From Thalassospira alkalitolerans (lineage in GTDB: Bacteria > Pseudomonadota > Alphaproteobacteria > Rhodospirillales > Thalassospiraceae), in contig NZ_JFKB01000007.1 of the NCBI RefSeq assembly GCF_002115745.1, positions 62,001-126,000 of the forward strand: a stretch of 64,000 nucleotides of DNA, read 5' to 3'. Within the stretch, counting starts at the first letter, position 1. Every line of letters begins with the position of its first letter. The notes under the pieces were generated by a model. It saw only the letters and a list, made by a program, of their open reading frames with translations. It made no database searches and was not told the DNA's origin. Shown in pieces: positions 17,242 through 26,900 of the stretch. The position numbers and the translations under genes are program-made.

Positions 17242-19250
17242 TTTACGGTCCCTTCGTCTTTTTGTTCCGCCGGAACATGACCGATCAAAAGTTCAAAGCA
17301 CAGCACCGAAACGGCGGCAAATGCGCCCAAAATCCATACCGCCTGTGTGGTCCCAACCCAAAGTGTTAGCCCGGCGGCCAATAGCGGGCCAATCGCCCCG
17401 CCCAGCCTTTCGGTCAATCGCAACACGGCTAAAACCGGCCCCGTGCCATGCTGTTCGGTGAAATCCTTGCTGAGTTTCAAGCTAGCCGACAGTTGCGCCG
17501 GGATCGAGGTTGCCTGTGCCAAACCCAGCACGGCCACGGCCACGGCAAAAGTCGCATATTCCGGCATCCAGCCGGCCAAAAGCAATCCGGCGGCGGTAAG
17601 CCCGCCGCCAATCCCAACCGCACGGGTTTCGTTTTGGCTTTTGTCGGTCCATTTGGCAATGAACCAGCCGGTCAGAATGGCGACCAGCCCATATAGCATG
17701 ATAACCCGCCCGGTTTCGGCGGTGGTGGCCCCTGATTGCAGCAAAATGATCGGCGTCAGGTAATATAAAAAGCCGCTTAGGATTAGTTTGGCGGGCATGG
17801 CGGCAAACAGGATCAACACCTGTAACCGGCGATTACCCAGCATCGCCTTTAATGCGGCCTTGGTCGGGATCGGCGGCGGGGTTTTGCCGCGCACCATATT
17901 ATCCATCAGGAAAAAGGCCAATGCCACGGCCAGGCTTGCAATCGCCGCACCGCCAAGAAACGTCGTATCCGGGCCGAAATGCCCGGCAACAATGCCGCCA
18001 ATTGCCGGTCCGCAAATATCGGCCAGCATGATGCCGCTAACCATCATTGCCGTGCCCTGTGTCCGGTTGCTGCTGTTGGTGGCGTTAAGTACATAGGATT
18101 GGCAGGCGACAAAGGTTGTCGCATATCCGATCCCCGATAATGCCCGCCACAGCACCAAATCCCAAATCCCTGCGGCAAAGGCGGTGCCAAACAGGCCAAG
18201 TGTTGCCAGAAACGCACCGCATAAATACATGCGCAACGATCCCACCCGTTCCTGAAACAGGCTGCAGATTGGCATGGCAAGGGCAACCATCAAAAGATGT
18301 GCCGCCATGACCACACCGGCCCCCAATTGGCCGTCAAGACTGCTCGATGTGACCTGACTAAAGAACGACGGCATAATCGGGCGGGCCAGTTCTTCGGCCA
18401 GAACAAACATAAAGGCCAGCATACGCACACCAATCAGCCTGACCTCGCGTTCGGTCTGCGGGTGGGTGCCGATCTTTTTGGCGGTGCTGCTGATAACGGC
18501 GTTGATGCGTTCCATGAACTGGCCGATTTCGTCATGGGTGCTTTGACCGTGAAGCAAGGTGAACTTGCGGTCCCGCACATTGCCCAGAACCTTGCGGGCA
18601 ACGCGCACGGGCAGGGCGACATTCACCGTTAATACCAGCAACATCAGTTCGAATGACAGGGCCAAGGTGATAATAAAAATGATCGCGATATCAAACAGAT
18701 TGTCGGTAACCGGGCGCATCAGGGCGGCGCGCGTATGGCCCAGAACAATCGCGATATCTTCGTGATCGTTGTCATGTGTTAATGCCAGCCGGGTCACGAT
18801 ATAGGGGGTGTCATCTGGCGATGGTGTTGCCACTGCCAATGTGAGGCCAATTTCATCGCCGGTCAGGCCGCCAGCATGCAAGACATCGTTTTGATCATTG
18901 GTGACGGCGGCGAAAACCAGATCGGGGTCACCATCGCGCAATTTATCAACGACACTTTCAAAACCGACAATGCCCCGCAGCGGAATGCCCAGATGCAGTG
19001 CCTTTTCGATTTTCTCGCCAAGGGCGCGGGCTTCGATCTCGGCCTTTTCGGTGATTTCGGTTTGCAACTCGTCGCGCGCCAGATCGGCTGCCCGCCAGGA
19101 TATGCTGATCAATGCCAGACACAGCGTCACGGTGCTTAGCAGCAACAAAATCCAGATCGTCCCCTTGGGCAACAGGCGGCTGTGCGCATGATCGGCATGT
19201 TGCGCCGGTTGGCTATTGGGGGCTGCTTTGGGGGGGCTGAAATCGGTCAT
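17238..19250 (-). CDS. Sensor-HAMP-like module fused to an MFS transporter
   Basis: A 670-residue fusion. Residues about 32-52 are a membrane helix, 53-185 a periplasmic domain in the style of CACHE sensors (IEARALGEKIEKALHLGIPL), 187-212 a second helix, and 212-270 a HAMP-like segment ending in STHDEIGQFMERINAVISS. Residues about 272-660 are a 12-helix MFS transporter with NSSNRTQGTAMMVSG and a second-half repeat. Ordinary MFS proteins have about 400 residues and no input domain. The gene overlaps both neighbours by ATGA. A ligand-gated or signalling transporter is the simplest reading; the substrate is unknown. Confidence 0.82.
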   Translation of the reverse strand: MTDFSPPKAAPNSQPAQHADHAHSRLLPKGTIWILLLLSTVTLCLALISISWRAADLARDELQTEITEKAEIEARALGEKIEKALHLGIPLRGIVGFESVVDKLRDGDPDLVFAAVTNDQNDVLHAGGLTGDEIGLTLAVATPSPDDTPYIVTRLALTHDNDHEDIAIVLGHTRAALMRPVTDNLFDIAIIFIITLALSFELMLLVLTVNVALPVRVARKVLGNVRDRKFTLLHGQSTHDEIGQFMERINAVISSTAKKIGTHPQTEREVRLIGVRMLAFMFVLAEELARPIMPSFFSQVTSSSLDGQLGAGVVMAAHLLMVALAMPICSLFQERVGSLRMYLCGAFLATLGLFGTAFAAGIWDLVLWRALSGIGYATTFVACQSYVLNATNSSNRTQGTAMMVSGIMLADICGPAIGGIVAGHFGPDTTFLGGAAIASLAVALAFFLMDNMVRGKTPPPIPTKAALKAMLGNRRLQVLILFAAMPAKLILSGFLYYLTPIILLQSGATTAETGRVIMLYGLVAILTGWFIAKWTDKSQNETRAVGIGGGLTAAGLLLAGWMPEYATFAVAVAVLGLAQATSIPAQLSASLKLSKDFTEQHGTGPVLAVLRLTERLGGAIGPLLAAGLTLWVGTTQAVWILGAFAAVSVLCFELLIGHVPAEQKDEGTVK

Positions 19251-20062
19251 CGGACATCCCCCGTTGCGGTGTTGGGGGGCAATGAAGTCTGTGATTGTTG
19301 GGGGTCGGTGTTATCGCTGTTACGCGGAAGCTGATCGCGAATTTCACGATAAAGCGAAATCAATTCGATCTCGCTTGCCGTTAACACATCACCGTCATGG
19401 GGTTGGGTAATTGGGGCTTTGCCCGCAATGGCACGGGCCAGATCCTCATTTAATTCTTCAAATACCCGGTGGCGGCGGCGCATTAATACGAACAGAACAC
19501 CAAGGGTCGGGATGATCATCACCATGCCGATGGCGGCTGATTTCCACATTTCCAACCATGCATGGGCGATTTTGGCATCGGATGTTTTCGAATTTGCCGT
19601 GACAATCAATTGACCCGCACATAACCCCAAACTATCGCGCAGGATCTGACCGGCAATGGCGTGCCCCGGAACAAAATCGATCCAGCGATCCTTTGATCGT
19701 GCTGATATCGTCGTCATTTGGCCCGCCGGGCTAATTTGATCGGATTGATCATCTGGTGATTTGGTCGCAGCACTGATCGGCATGCCATCGCAATCAAGCA
19801 CGGCAACACTTTGGATGTTGTTTGCCATTTGCAGGCGCCGGGTCAGGATCGGCTGAAGGTTTTCCATGTTTTCAAGGCGCAGGCCCAGATCAATGACCGC
19901 CAGAATATCCTGGCTGGTTTCATTGACGATGACATTCATGCGTTGGGTCAAAAGGGTGTGCAGGGTTTGGTCGAATCGCAGGTAGTTCAGCACGGTAGTC
20001 ATGCTCAACGCACTTGCCAGAATAATGAAAAGTGATAAACCGATCTTTGATGACAGCTTCAA
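19247..20062 (-). CDS. Two-helix membrane sensor protein without an output domain
   Basis: A 271-residue protein with a first membrane helix at about residues 7-25, a periplasmic region of about 140 residues that resembles a CACHE-type input (QRMNVIVNETSQDILAVIDL, VAVLDCDGMPISAAT), a second helix at about 168-190, and a cytoplasmic tail of about 80 residues that is polar and Gln/Thr/Asn-rich at the end. No kinase, cyclase or methyl-accepting domain is present. It heads the four-gene operon and its N-terminal layout matches the sensor half of the next gene, so the two may form a complex. Confidence 0.7.
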   Translation of the reverse strand: MKLSSKIGLSLFIILASALSMTTVLNYLRFDQTLHTLLTQRMNVIVNETSQDILAVIDLGLRLENMENLQPILTRRLQMANNIQSVAVLDCDGMPISAATKSPDDQSDQISPAGQMTTISARSKDRWIDFVPGHAIAGQILRDSLGLCAGQLIVTANSKTSDAKIAHAWLEMWKSAAIGMVMIIPTLGVLFVLMRRRHRVFEELNEDLARAIAGKAPITQPHDGDVLTASEIELISLYREIRDQLPRNSDNTDPQQSQTSLPPNTATGDVR

Positions 20063-20223
20063 GTTGTATCCTCGGCTGGAGCCATTTTAAAGTCATCGTC
20101 CCGGCTAATGGCGAAATTTTCTTTGGGACATGGTTTTGTCGGCCACATGGTTGATTACATTCTGGGGCGGGTCAAGTCTGCGTAGCGCCTTGATTCGATT
20201 TGCAGTGTGTATAGTTAGCGATT

Positions 20224-20766
20224 ATGCTTCTATACGACGCAAATAAACTGGGGGATGTGATGGGGGCCGAAACGCTTGATGTGCTGAAGCATCGAAAGCA
20301 GCACCGCCTTGCGAATGGCGTTGTGCGGCGCAATGTATTATGGGCTGCGACCACGGGACTTGTCCCGATACCTGTCCTTGATTCCGCCGCGACGGTCGCT
20401 GTGCAGCTTAAAATGCTAGCCGAACTTAGCGACGTTTACGGTGTGAAGTTCAACAAAAGCAGCGGCAAATCTGTGATCGCTGCCTTGACCTCATGTATCA
20501 CCAGTGGCGTGTTGGGCCGGGCTCTTTTGAGTACCGGAATTTTTACAAGCCTTGCCAAAGTGCTGCCAGTTGTCGGATCGACACTGGGGGTTTTGACCAT
20601 GCCTGGTTTCAATGGGGCCTTTACCTATGCGCTGGGTAAGGTCTTTCAACAACATTACGCCACGGGCGGGACCATGTTAGATTTTGATCCTGAAAAGGCA
20701 GAACCCGCATTCCGTCAGAAGTTTAAGGATGGCCTGAAATTTAATCAGGATGCGAAAACGGCGTGA
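20224..20766 (+). CDS. DUF697 membrane-associated protein (paralogue A)
   Basis: A 180-residue protein of the DUF697 family, seen in ATTGLVPIPVLDSAATVAVQ, LAELSDVYGVKFNK and VLPVVGSTLGVLTMPGF. Two hydrophobic segments suggest membrane insertion. The family occurs fused or next to GTPases and is of unknown function. A second copy lies at 22477-23037 with the same motif order. An internal ATG at 20260 with GGGGG upstream is an alternative start. It precedes a small membrane protein and an SPFH protein on the same strand. Confidence 0.82.
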   Translation: MLLYDANKLGDVMGAETLDVLKHRKQHRLANGVVRRNVLWAATTGLVPIPVLDSAATVAVQLKMLAELSDVYGVKFNKSSGKSVIAALTSCITSGVLGRALLSTGIFTSLAKVLPVVGSTLGVLTMPGFNGAFTYALGKVFQQHYATGGTMLDFDPEKAEPAFRQKFKDGLKFNQDAKTA

Positions 20767-20794
20767 TAACAGAAAATTCCACCAAAACAGGAAT

Positions 20795-21007
20795 ATGGAT
20801 TTTGGCACGATGCAATTGATTTTGTTGGTTATTTATTTGCTTGCGTGCCTTGTTTGCGGCATGTTGGGTCGCAAGACGTCTTTCGGCTTTCTGGGGCATT
20901 TCCTGTTGGCGATTTTTATCACGCCGATTGGGGATTTTCTGGTCCAGATCGTCGCGCGCCCATCGCGAGAACTACGCGAAAAGCTAAAAGATATCGAAGA
21001 TGACTGA
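20795..21007 (+). CDS. Small two-helix membrane protein
   Basis: About 70 residues: one helix at MQLILLVIYLLACLVCGMLG, a Gly-rich turn, a second hydrophobic stretch FLLAIFITPIGDFLVQIV, and a charged tail ending in EDD. I chose ATG 20795 because AGGA lies just upstream; an earlier in-frame start at 20750 overlaps the previous gene and adds a basic stretch. The family is not recognised. It sits between DUF697 and SPFH genes and is probably co-transcribed with them. Confidence 0.6.
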   Translation: MDFGTMQLILLVIYLLACLVCGMLGRKTSFGFLGHFLLAIFITPIGDFLVQIVARPSRELREKLKDIEDD

Positions 21008-21053
21008 CACGCGATCCGCCCGCGCCACAACATACCCGATGACGAGATGATGA

Positions 21054-22370
21054 ATGGTTGATAGCGCGACAGTCGCACCCGATGCACCGGATGATAATGG
21101 CGCTGGTCCCGATACCGGTCGGCCAACCCGGCGCATTGCCGATTTCTGGCGAGAATTTTCAAGCCGTGCGGCCGTACACCTGCGACATTTGCGAACGACC
21201 TTCCTGATTGTTCTGCTGTTTTTGCTGATCGCGATTTTCGCGCTGGCACCGCAGATCTTCATCAACGTACCAGCCGGTCATGTCGGTGTTCTGTGGTATC
21301 GCTTCTTTGGCGGGACCGTGGTTGACAGAAGCTTTGGGGAAGGCATGCACATGATCTTTCCCTGGGATGAGATGTATATCTATGATGCCCGTCTGCAAAA
21401 TCAGGCACGCGTCTATGACACTATTTCATCAAACGGCCTGTCGATGGAAGTCGACATTGCGGTGCGCTATCGCATCAATCGCGAAGCGGTCGGAATGCTG
21501 CATAAACTGGTTGGGCCGGACTATCCGGAAATTCTTGTTTATCCGGAAATCGGCTCTCATGCCCGCGAACTGATTTCGCGCTATACCCCGGAACAGCTTT
21601 ATACCGAAACCCGTGCCTTCATTCAGGCTGAAATCCTTGAACGCATGGTTAGCGAACTGGGATCATCACTGGTTAATCAAAGTTTTCAGGGGCGCCTTGT
21701 GTCGGTCGAAGATGTCCTGATCCGGTCGGTGACTTTGCCCGAACGCGTGGCCGATGCCATCGAACGCAAAGCCGAACAATATCAGATCATGCTGGAATAT
21801 GATTTCCGCCTTGCCCGCGAGGAAAAGGAAAAGCAGCGCAAAAAGATCGAAGCCGAAGGTATTCGTGAATTCCAGGATATCGTCGCCAAGACAATTACCG
21901 AGGAATATCTGCGCCTGCGCGGCATCGAAGCCACCATGACGCTTGCGACATCGAAAAACAGCAAGACGATTATCATCGGCGGCAGGGACGGCCTGCCTGT
22001 TATTCTTAATACCGCCGATGCGCCATCGGCGGGTGGATCAGGCCCCGGGGCGGAACTTGTAGATGATAGTGCCGATACGCTGCCAAATTCGGGGCAGTTC
22101 AATGCCCGGGCTCAGGAAATTGCCCCGCAAAATGCAATTTCACCCGGTGTTCGTGCACCGTTAGAGCCACGAACCAAGGGCCCGCAAATCAATTCCGCAG
22201 AAACCGCACCGGCGGGTGAAACGACGAATGATAACCAGAAACCGCAGACAACAGCGGTTGACCCCGCCGTTAATGCGCCGTTCGAGCCCATTAAACAAAG
22301 CGAGACAGGACCAACGGCATTACATGAACAACCCGGCCAACCTGAGGTGTCAAAAGCCGATAGCAAATAA
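21054..22370 (+). CDS. SPFH/band-7 (prohibitin-like) membrane protein
   Basis: A 438-residue protein with a cytoplasmic N-terminus, one membrane helix at about residues 48-68, and an SPFH domain: NVPAGHVGVLWYRFFGGTV, EGMHMIFPWDEMYIYDARLQ, and VDIAVRYRINREAVG. A coiled coil follows (RKAEQYQIMLEYDFRLAREE and onward). From about residue 325 the tail is Pro/Ala/Glu-rich and disordered. SPFH proteins form large membrane rings or microdomains with proteases or other partners. The neighbouring DUF697 proteins are possible partners; this is inference. Confidence 0.87.
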   Translation: MVDSATVAPDAPDDNGAGPDTGRPTRRIADFWREFSSRAAVHLRHLRTTFLIVLLFLLIAIFALAPQIFINVPAGHVGVLWYRFFGGTVVDRSFGEGMHMIFPWDEMYIYDARLQNQARVYDTISSNGLSMEVDIAVRYRINREAVGMLHKLVGPDYPEILVYPEIGSHARELISRYTPEQLYTETRAFIQAEILERMVSELGSSLVNQSFQGRLVSVEDVLIRSVTLPERVADAIERKAEQYQIMLEYDFRLAREEKEKQRKKIEAEGIREFQDIVAKTITEEYLRLRGIEATMTLATSKNSKTIIIGGRDGLPVILNTADAPSAGGSGPGAELVDDSADTLPNSGQFNARAQEIAPQNAISPGVRAPLEPRTKGPQINSAETAPAGETTNDNQKPQTTAVDPAVNAPFEPIKQSETGPTALHEQPGQPEVSKADSK

Positions 22371-22476
22371 CAGCCATAACGCGTTGCTACTTGAGGGTGT
22401 TTCGAGTATTGTTTTACGGTAATTTAGGCGTGCGTCCTGACCTTTAACCCATTGGTACAAATCCGAAGAGGCGATC

Positions 22477-23037
22477 ATGACCGAAGCAGAAACCATCGAA
22501 GAGACTGAAGAACTGACCGCTGCAAAAGTGGACGAAGTCCGGGCGCTGTCACGCGATTGTATTCACCGTCACAGTGTATACGCTGCGGTTGGCGGTCTTG
22601 TGCCGATTCCGTTCCTTGAAATGGCCACCAGCAGCACCATTCAGCTGCGGATGATCGCAAAACTTTGCGATATCTATGGTGTTCCTTTCTCTGAAAATGC
22701 CATCAAAAATTCGATTTCGACCCTGGTTGCAACGGTTCTGCCGATGACTGGTGTTGGTCTTGCAACTGCGGCCCTGATCCGCAAGGTTCCGGTTGTTGGT
22801 ACGATCTTTGGTGTTGTTGCCATGCCGACCTTTGCCGGTGCTTGCACCTATGCATTGGGTCGTGTTTTTGCTTGGCACTTTGCCAAGGGCGGGACCACCA
22901 ACGATTTCGATGCCGATGAAATGAAAGAACGTTTCAAGGACGAATTCGAAGACGGCAAACGCAAGGCTTCGGAATTCGTCAAAGGTGGTAAAACCACGGC
23001 GAAACCGGCTGCGGGTGCTGCAACCGCCAAAGCCTGA
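22477..23037 (+). CDS. DUF697 membrane-associated protein (paralogue B)
   Basis: A 186-residue DUF697 protein. It shares with the copy at 20224 the pattern VGGLVPIPFLEMATSSTIQL, IAKLCDIYGVPFSE, VPVVGTIFGVVAMPTF and YALGRVFAWHFAKGG. The N-terminus is acidic (TEAETIEETEELTA) and the C-terminus is Ala/Lys-rich, unlike paralogue A. A strong terminator at 23071-23105 ends the block. The 106 bases upstream may hold a separate promoter. Confidence 0.85.
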   Translation: MTEAETIEETEELTAAKVDEVRALSRDCIHRHSVYAAVGGLVPIPFLEMATSSTIQLRMIAKLCDIYGVPFSENAIKNSISTLVATVLPMTGVGLATAALIRKVPVVGTIFGVVAMPTFAGACTYALGRVFAWHFAKGGTTNDFDADEMKERFKDEFEDGKRKASEFVKGGKTTAKPAAGAATAKA

Positions 23038-23070
23038 TTGATCATCAGGTTTTCAGATTTGTATCTGCCG

Positions 23071-23105
23071 GAATGCCCAAAGCACGCTTTGGGCATTCTT
23101 TTTGT
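23071..23105 (+). terminator. Rho-independent terminator after the DUF697/SPFH block
   Basis: GAATGCCCAAAGC (23071-23083) pairs with GCTTTGGGCATTC (23086-23098) and is followed by TTTTTGTTT. The inner two pairs must open to form a loop, leaving an 11-bp stem. Position 34 bases after the stop of the second DUF697 gene fits exactly. Confidence 0.9.
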
Positions 23106-23137
23106 TTAAGCCGATTTGATGCGCAACAGGCTGCCCG

Positions 23138-23935
23138 ATGTCCGCCCTTGAATTGATCCGTACCCATTCACTTGTGCTGCACCGGCCAAACGGTGCGGGC
23201 CGTGGTGTGGGCAGTCGTATGCAAACGGGAACATTTCCCACCGATATTTTGCGGGCAACATTGGCGGTGGTCGATCTTGATCTTTTGGATGCGGCCCAAC
23301 GTGATGCACAGGCCGACATTCTGCTGCATTCCGCCGAACAAGCCCGCATGGCGGGTTTTGCCCATGATCGGCGGCGCCAAAGTTTTACCTGTGGTCGCAT
23401 TGCGGCCAAGACGGCATTGGTCGCCCATTGTCCGGAAATTAACCCGCGTGAAATCGAAATTGGATCGGGGGTGTTTGATCAGCCGATATTGACCACGGAT
23501 CAGCCGGGCTTGCAGGGGCTAGCGATTTCGATCTCGCATTCGGATCAATTCGCCGTGGCCATGGTTTTTCATCAGGCCCATCCGATGGGGATTGATGTTG
23601 ATCTTCCGACCGCCAAGGATATGCCCGCCGTCCTTGCGGGGCTTGCGCCGGGTGTTGCGGGTGTCATTCGAAGGCTGGGTCTTGATGATATTGCGGGCGC
23701 AAGCCTGCTTTGGGTGGCGCGTGAAAGTCTGGCCAAAACCCTGACCACCGGGATGATGACCCCGCTTGACGTTTATGCACCGGCATCGATTGAAAAGGAT
23801 GGCGTGGCATATATTGTGCGCTACGCCAATTTTGGCCAGTACCGTTCGATCATCTGGCCGGGGAAACGCGGTTGGCTGGCCCTGACATTACCGGACCAAA
23901 CCCTGTTTGATCCGGCAAGATTGCCTTGGTCATAG
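23138..23935 (+). CDS. Sfp-type 4'-phosphopantetheinyl transferase of the NRPS-PKS cluster
   Basis: A 265-residue protein with the motifs of the Sfp class: SFTCGRIAAKTAL near residue 90, LAISISHSDQFAVAM, MGIDVDLP (Mg ligands), and LLWVARESLAKTLTTG, the W-x-x-x-E-x-x-x-K helix. It should attach the prosthetic arm to the many carrier domains of the neighbouring assembly line, with whose last gene it is convergent (47 bases apart). It is only distantly similar to the short transferase at 7994-8518, so each pathway seems to keep its own. Confidence 0.88.
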   Translation: MSALELIRTHSLVLHRPNGAGRGVGSRMQTGTFPTDILRATLAVVDLDLLDAAQRDAQADILLHSAEQARMAGFAHDRRRQSFTCGRIAAKTALVAHCPEINPREIEIGSGVFDQPILTTDQPGLQGLAISISHSDQFAVAMVFHQAHPMGIDVDLPTAKDMPAVLAGLAPGVAGVIRRLGLDDIAGASLLWVARESLAKTLTTGMMTPLDVYAPASIEKDGVAYIVRYANFGQYRSIIWPGKRGWLALTLPDQTLFDPARLPWS

Positions 23936-23982
23936 CGCCATTGTCATAGTGTGTGTTTGATCTCGCCCGTCCAAATATCGGC

Positions 23983-26900
23983 CTATGACGATTTGGCAAG
24001 ATGAACGCGGATGCATTCCGCCACTTCAATCACATCAGGATCAAACATCATCGACCCATGGGTGCCATGCACCCATTTAAGGCTAACACGATCGCCGGCA
24101 ACCTTGCGCCACCCGCTGTATTCATCGCCGGTGATGGCCGGGGCGGCACGTGTTTCCGTTGTCGGGCGCACCAACAAAATGTCTATGTCGCTGATTTTCG
24201 GCGGGACATAATGCACGGCGGCAAGGGCGTTATTTTGGAAAACCGCAAGCAGGCGGCGCATGGTGCCCCGGTCGGCTTCTTCGGGCAACATATCGGAATT
24301 TTTACCACGTTCCAGCAACAGGTCGATGCGTTCTTCCGGGGTTAACGGACGTAGTTCATCGACCGTCACCAGCCCCAGTTCGGCGAAAATATCGGCAAGA
24401 TATTCTGCCTCGCCCTTGCGCAACATGGCGCGTACCGCATCGGGCACGGCAATCGCGTCCAGCAGGATGATATTGCGCACATCAACCCCGGCATGGGCCA
24501 TGCGATAGGCCGCCTCATAGGCTAATAATCCGCCGAAGCTCCATCCGGCAACCGTGATCGGACCATCGGGAACCGTTTTGCGGATGTCGGGCATATAGGC
24601 CGCGACCATTTCCTCGATACTTGGCAACAGGTTCTGACCTTCTTCAAGGCCCTGTGCCTCGATCATATAAAGCGGCTGATCCGGGCCAAATTCACGCGCC
24701 ATATTTTGATAACACAGCACATTGCCGCCGACCGGATGGAAACAGATCATTGGCGGCTGACTGCCCGTGGCATTGACCGTCACAATCGGGCTTTTGGCGT
24801 CTTTGATGTTTTCGTGGTCCGAAATCCGTGCGGCCAGTTTTTCAACACTCGCCCCGGTGAAAAGATCGCCAAGCGGGATTTTAACTTGGGTGGCTTTGGT
24901 GATTTTTGACAGCAATTGCACCGCCAAAACACTGTGTCCGCCCAGTTCAAAGAAATCCGCCCCCGCGTCATCAATCGTGCAATCAAGAACCTCGCCCATC
25001 AGGCGCGCAACGGTTCGTTCATGCGCATTACCTAGCGGTTTTTTTGTCTGGCTTGCTGATTGTTCGGCCATATCGGGCAATGGAAGTTTGGCGATATCAA
25101 CCTTTCCATTGGTGTTAAGCGCGATGTCATTAACCGTGATGATATGGCTAGGCACCATATAATTCGGTAATGCCTGTTCCAGTTTTGCCCGGCACGTTGC
25201 GATGTCAAATCGGGCTTCTGCCCCGTCATCGGCAACGATATAGGCAATTAAAATAACATTGCCGTTTTGGTTGCGGTCATGGGCAATAACTGTGGCACGT
25301 CGAATATGGGGATGGCCCAAAAGCGCCTGTTCGATTTCGCCCAGTTCAATGCGGTTGCCACGTATTTTGATCTGGCTGTCTTCGCGCCCGATAAAGATGA
25401 TTTCGCCATCACTGCGACGGCGACCGATATCGCCACTGCGATAGAACCGATTGCCATTCGGCCCCGCAACAAATTTTTGCGCGCTTAAGGCCGGATCGTT
25501 CAAATAACCACGGGCAACACCCGCGCCGCCAATGCGGATTTCACCCGGAACCCCATCGGGCAACCGGCGTCCCTGATCATCACAAATTTCAAGATCAACC
25601 CCTTGGATTGGCTGTCCGATGGGCGGCGGCAGGATCTGTTTATAGTTATGCGCGGTCATGACATATTGTGCCGCCGACACACAGCATTCGGTCGGCCCAT
25701 AGGCATTGACCAATTTGCGATCCGCGTGACCGGGCAGGGCAAAGAAACGTTCAACAATCGGCGTGGAAACGGATTCACCGCCCAAGACAACCATGCGCGC
25801 CGTACAGCCAAGGCTATGTTCTTCCCAGTAATCCAGTAACAGGGAAAACAGGCTTGGTGTTGCGTCAAGCTGATCAACCGCGCCCTCGGTTATAAAGTTA
25901 TGCAGTGATTCCGGGTCGGAACGTGTGTCAAAGCCCGGAATATGCACGCAATGCCCGTTCAGGATGGCGGCAAATATCTGAACAATTGATCCGTCAAAGG
26001 CAAACGGCGCAACACAGCTTAGATGAAACCCGCGGCCACCATGACCGGTGTTGCCATCATCGGCACAGATCAGGGAAAGTTGTGTGTCCTGAACCGATTG
26101 GGCAAGGTTCACAACCGATCCATGTTCGATCATCACCCCTTTTGGCGTGCCGGTGGTGCCACTGGTAAACAGAACATAGGCAAGGTCGCTGGCTTTCGTG
26201 CCTGATAGGGTCGGGGCCGTGGATGCTTGATGATTTGCCAGAACGCACAGGTCATGACGACGTTTTTCGGTTTTGCCAATCGGTGCATTGGCATCAGGGG
26301 TCAGGACGAAATCAAATGTGTAAGGGGCTGGGTCAAAACCCGGTGCTTTTATTGCGGAACGGCTATAAACAAAGCCGCCCTGTTCGCGGGCCCAGTCTTC
26401 GATAAAGCTTTGCGGCACAAAAAGGTCTTCGACGAAATCAAGCCGTGTGTCATAGCCCTTGCCGATATTGTCGCGGGCAAATTGTGCCAGATCGGCGATA
26501 TAGTCATCGCGCCGGTCCGCATCCCAGACATTGCCCAGATAAAGCGACCCGCCCGGTGCCAAAAGCACGGTTGCCTTTGCCAAAACATGGCGCAAATAGC
26601 CAAAACCCGGAAAGTTTTCGATGACGCTGTTTAAGATGATCAGATCAAAAGAACCCGGTTCATAAACATCAATATCATGCGCGCCCAATTGGCGACCAAT
26701 CACATGCGTCATGCCAAGGTTAATCGCCAAGGCCTCGGTCCGTTCGACATTACGCCGTGACAGATCGGTTGCGACATAGGTTCCGACAACCGGGGCGACA
26801 TGTTTCATGGTGAAACCCGACGCACAGCCGATTTCAAGCACGCGGGCATCGGGCGATACCAGATCGGCAATCTTGCCCCGTGCATTTTCGCCAAATGCAT

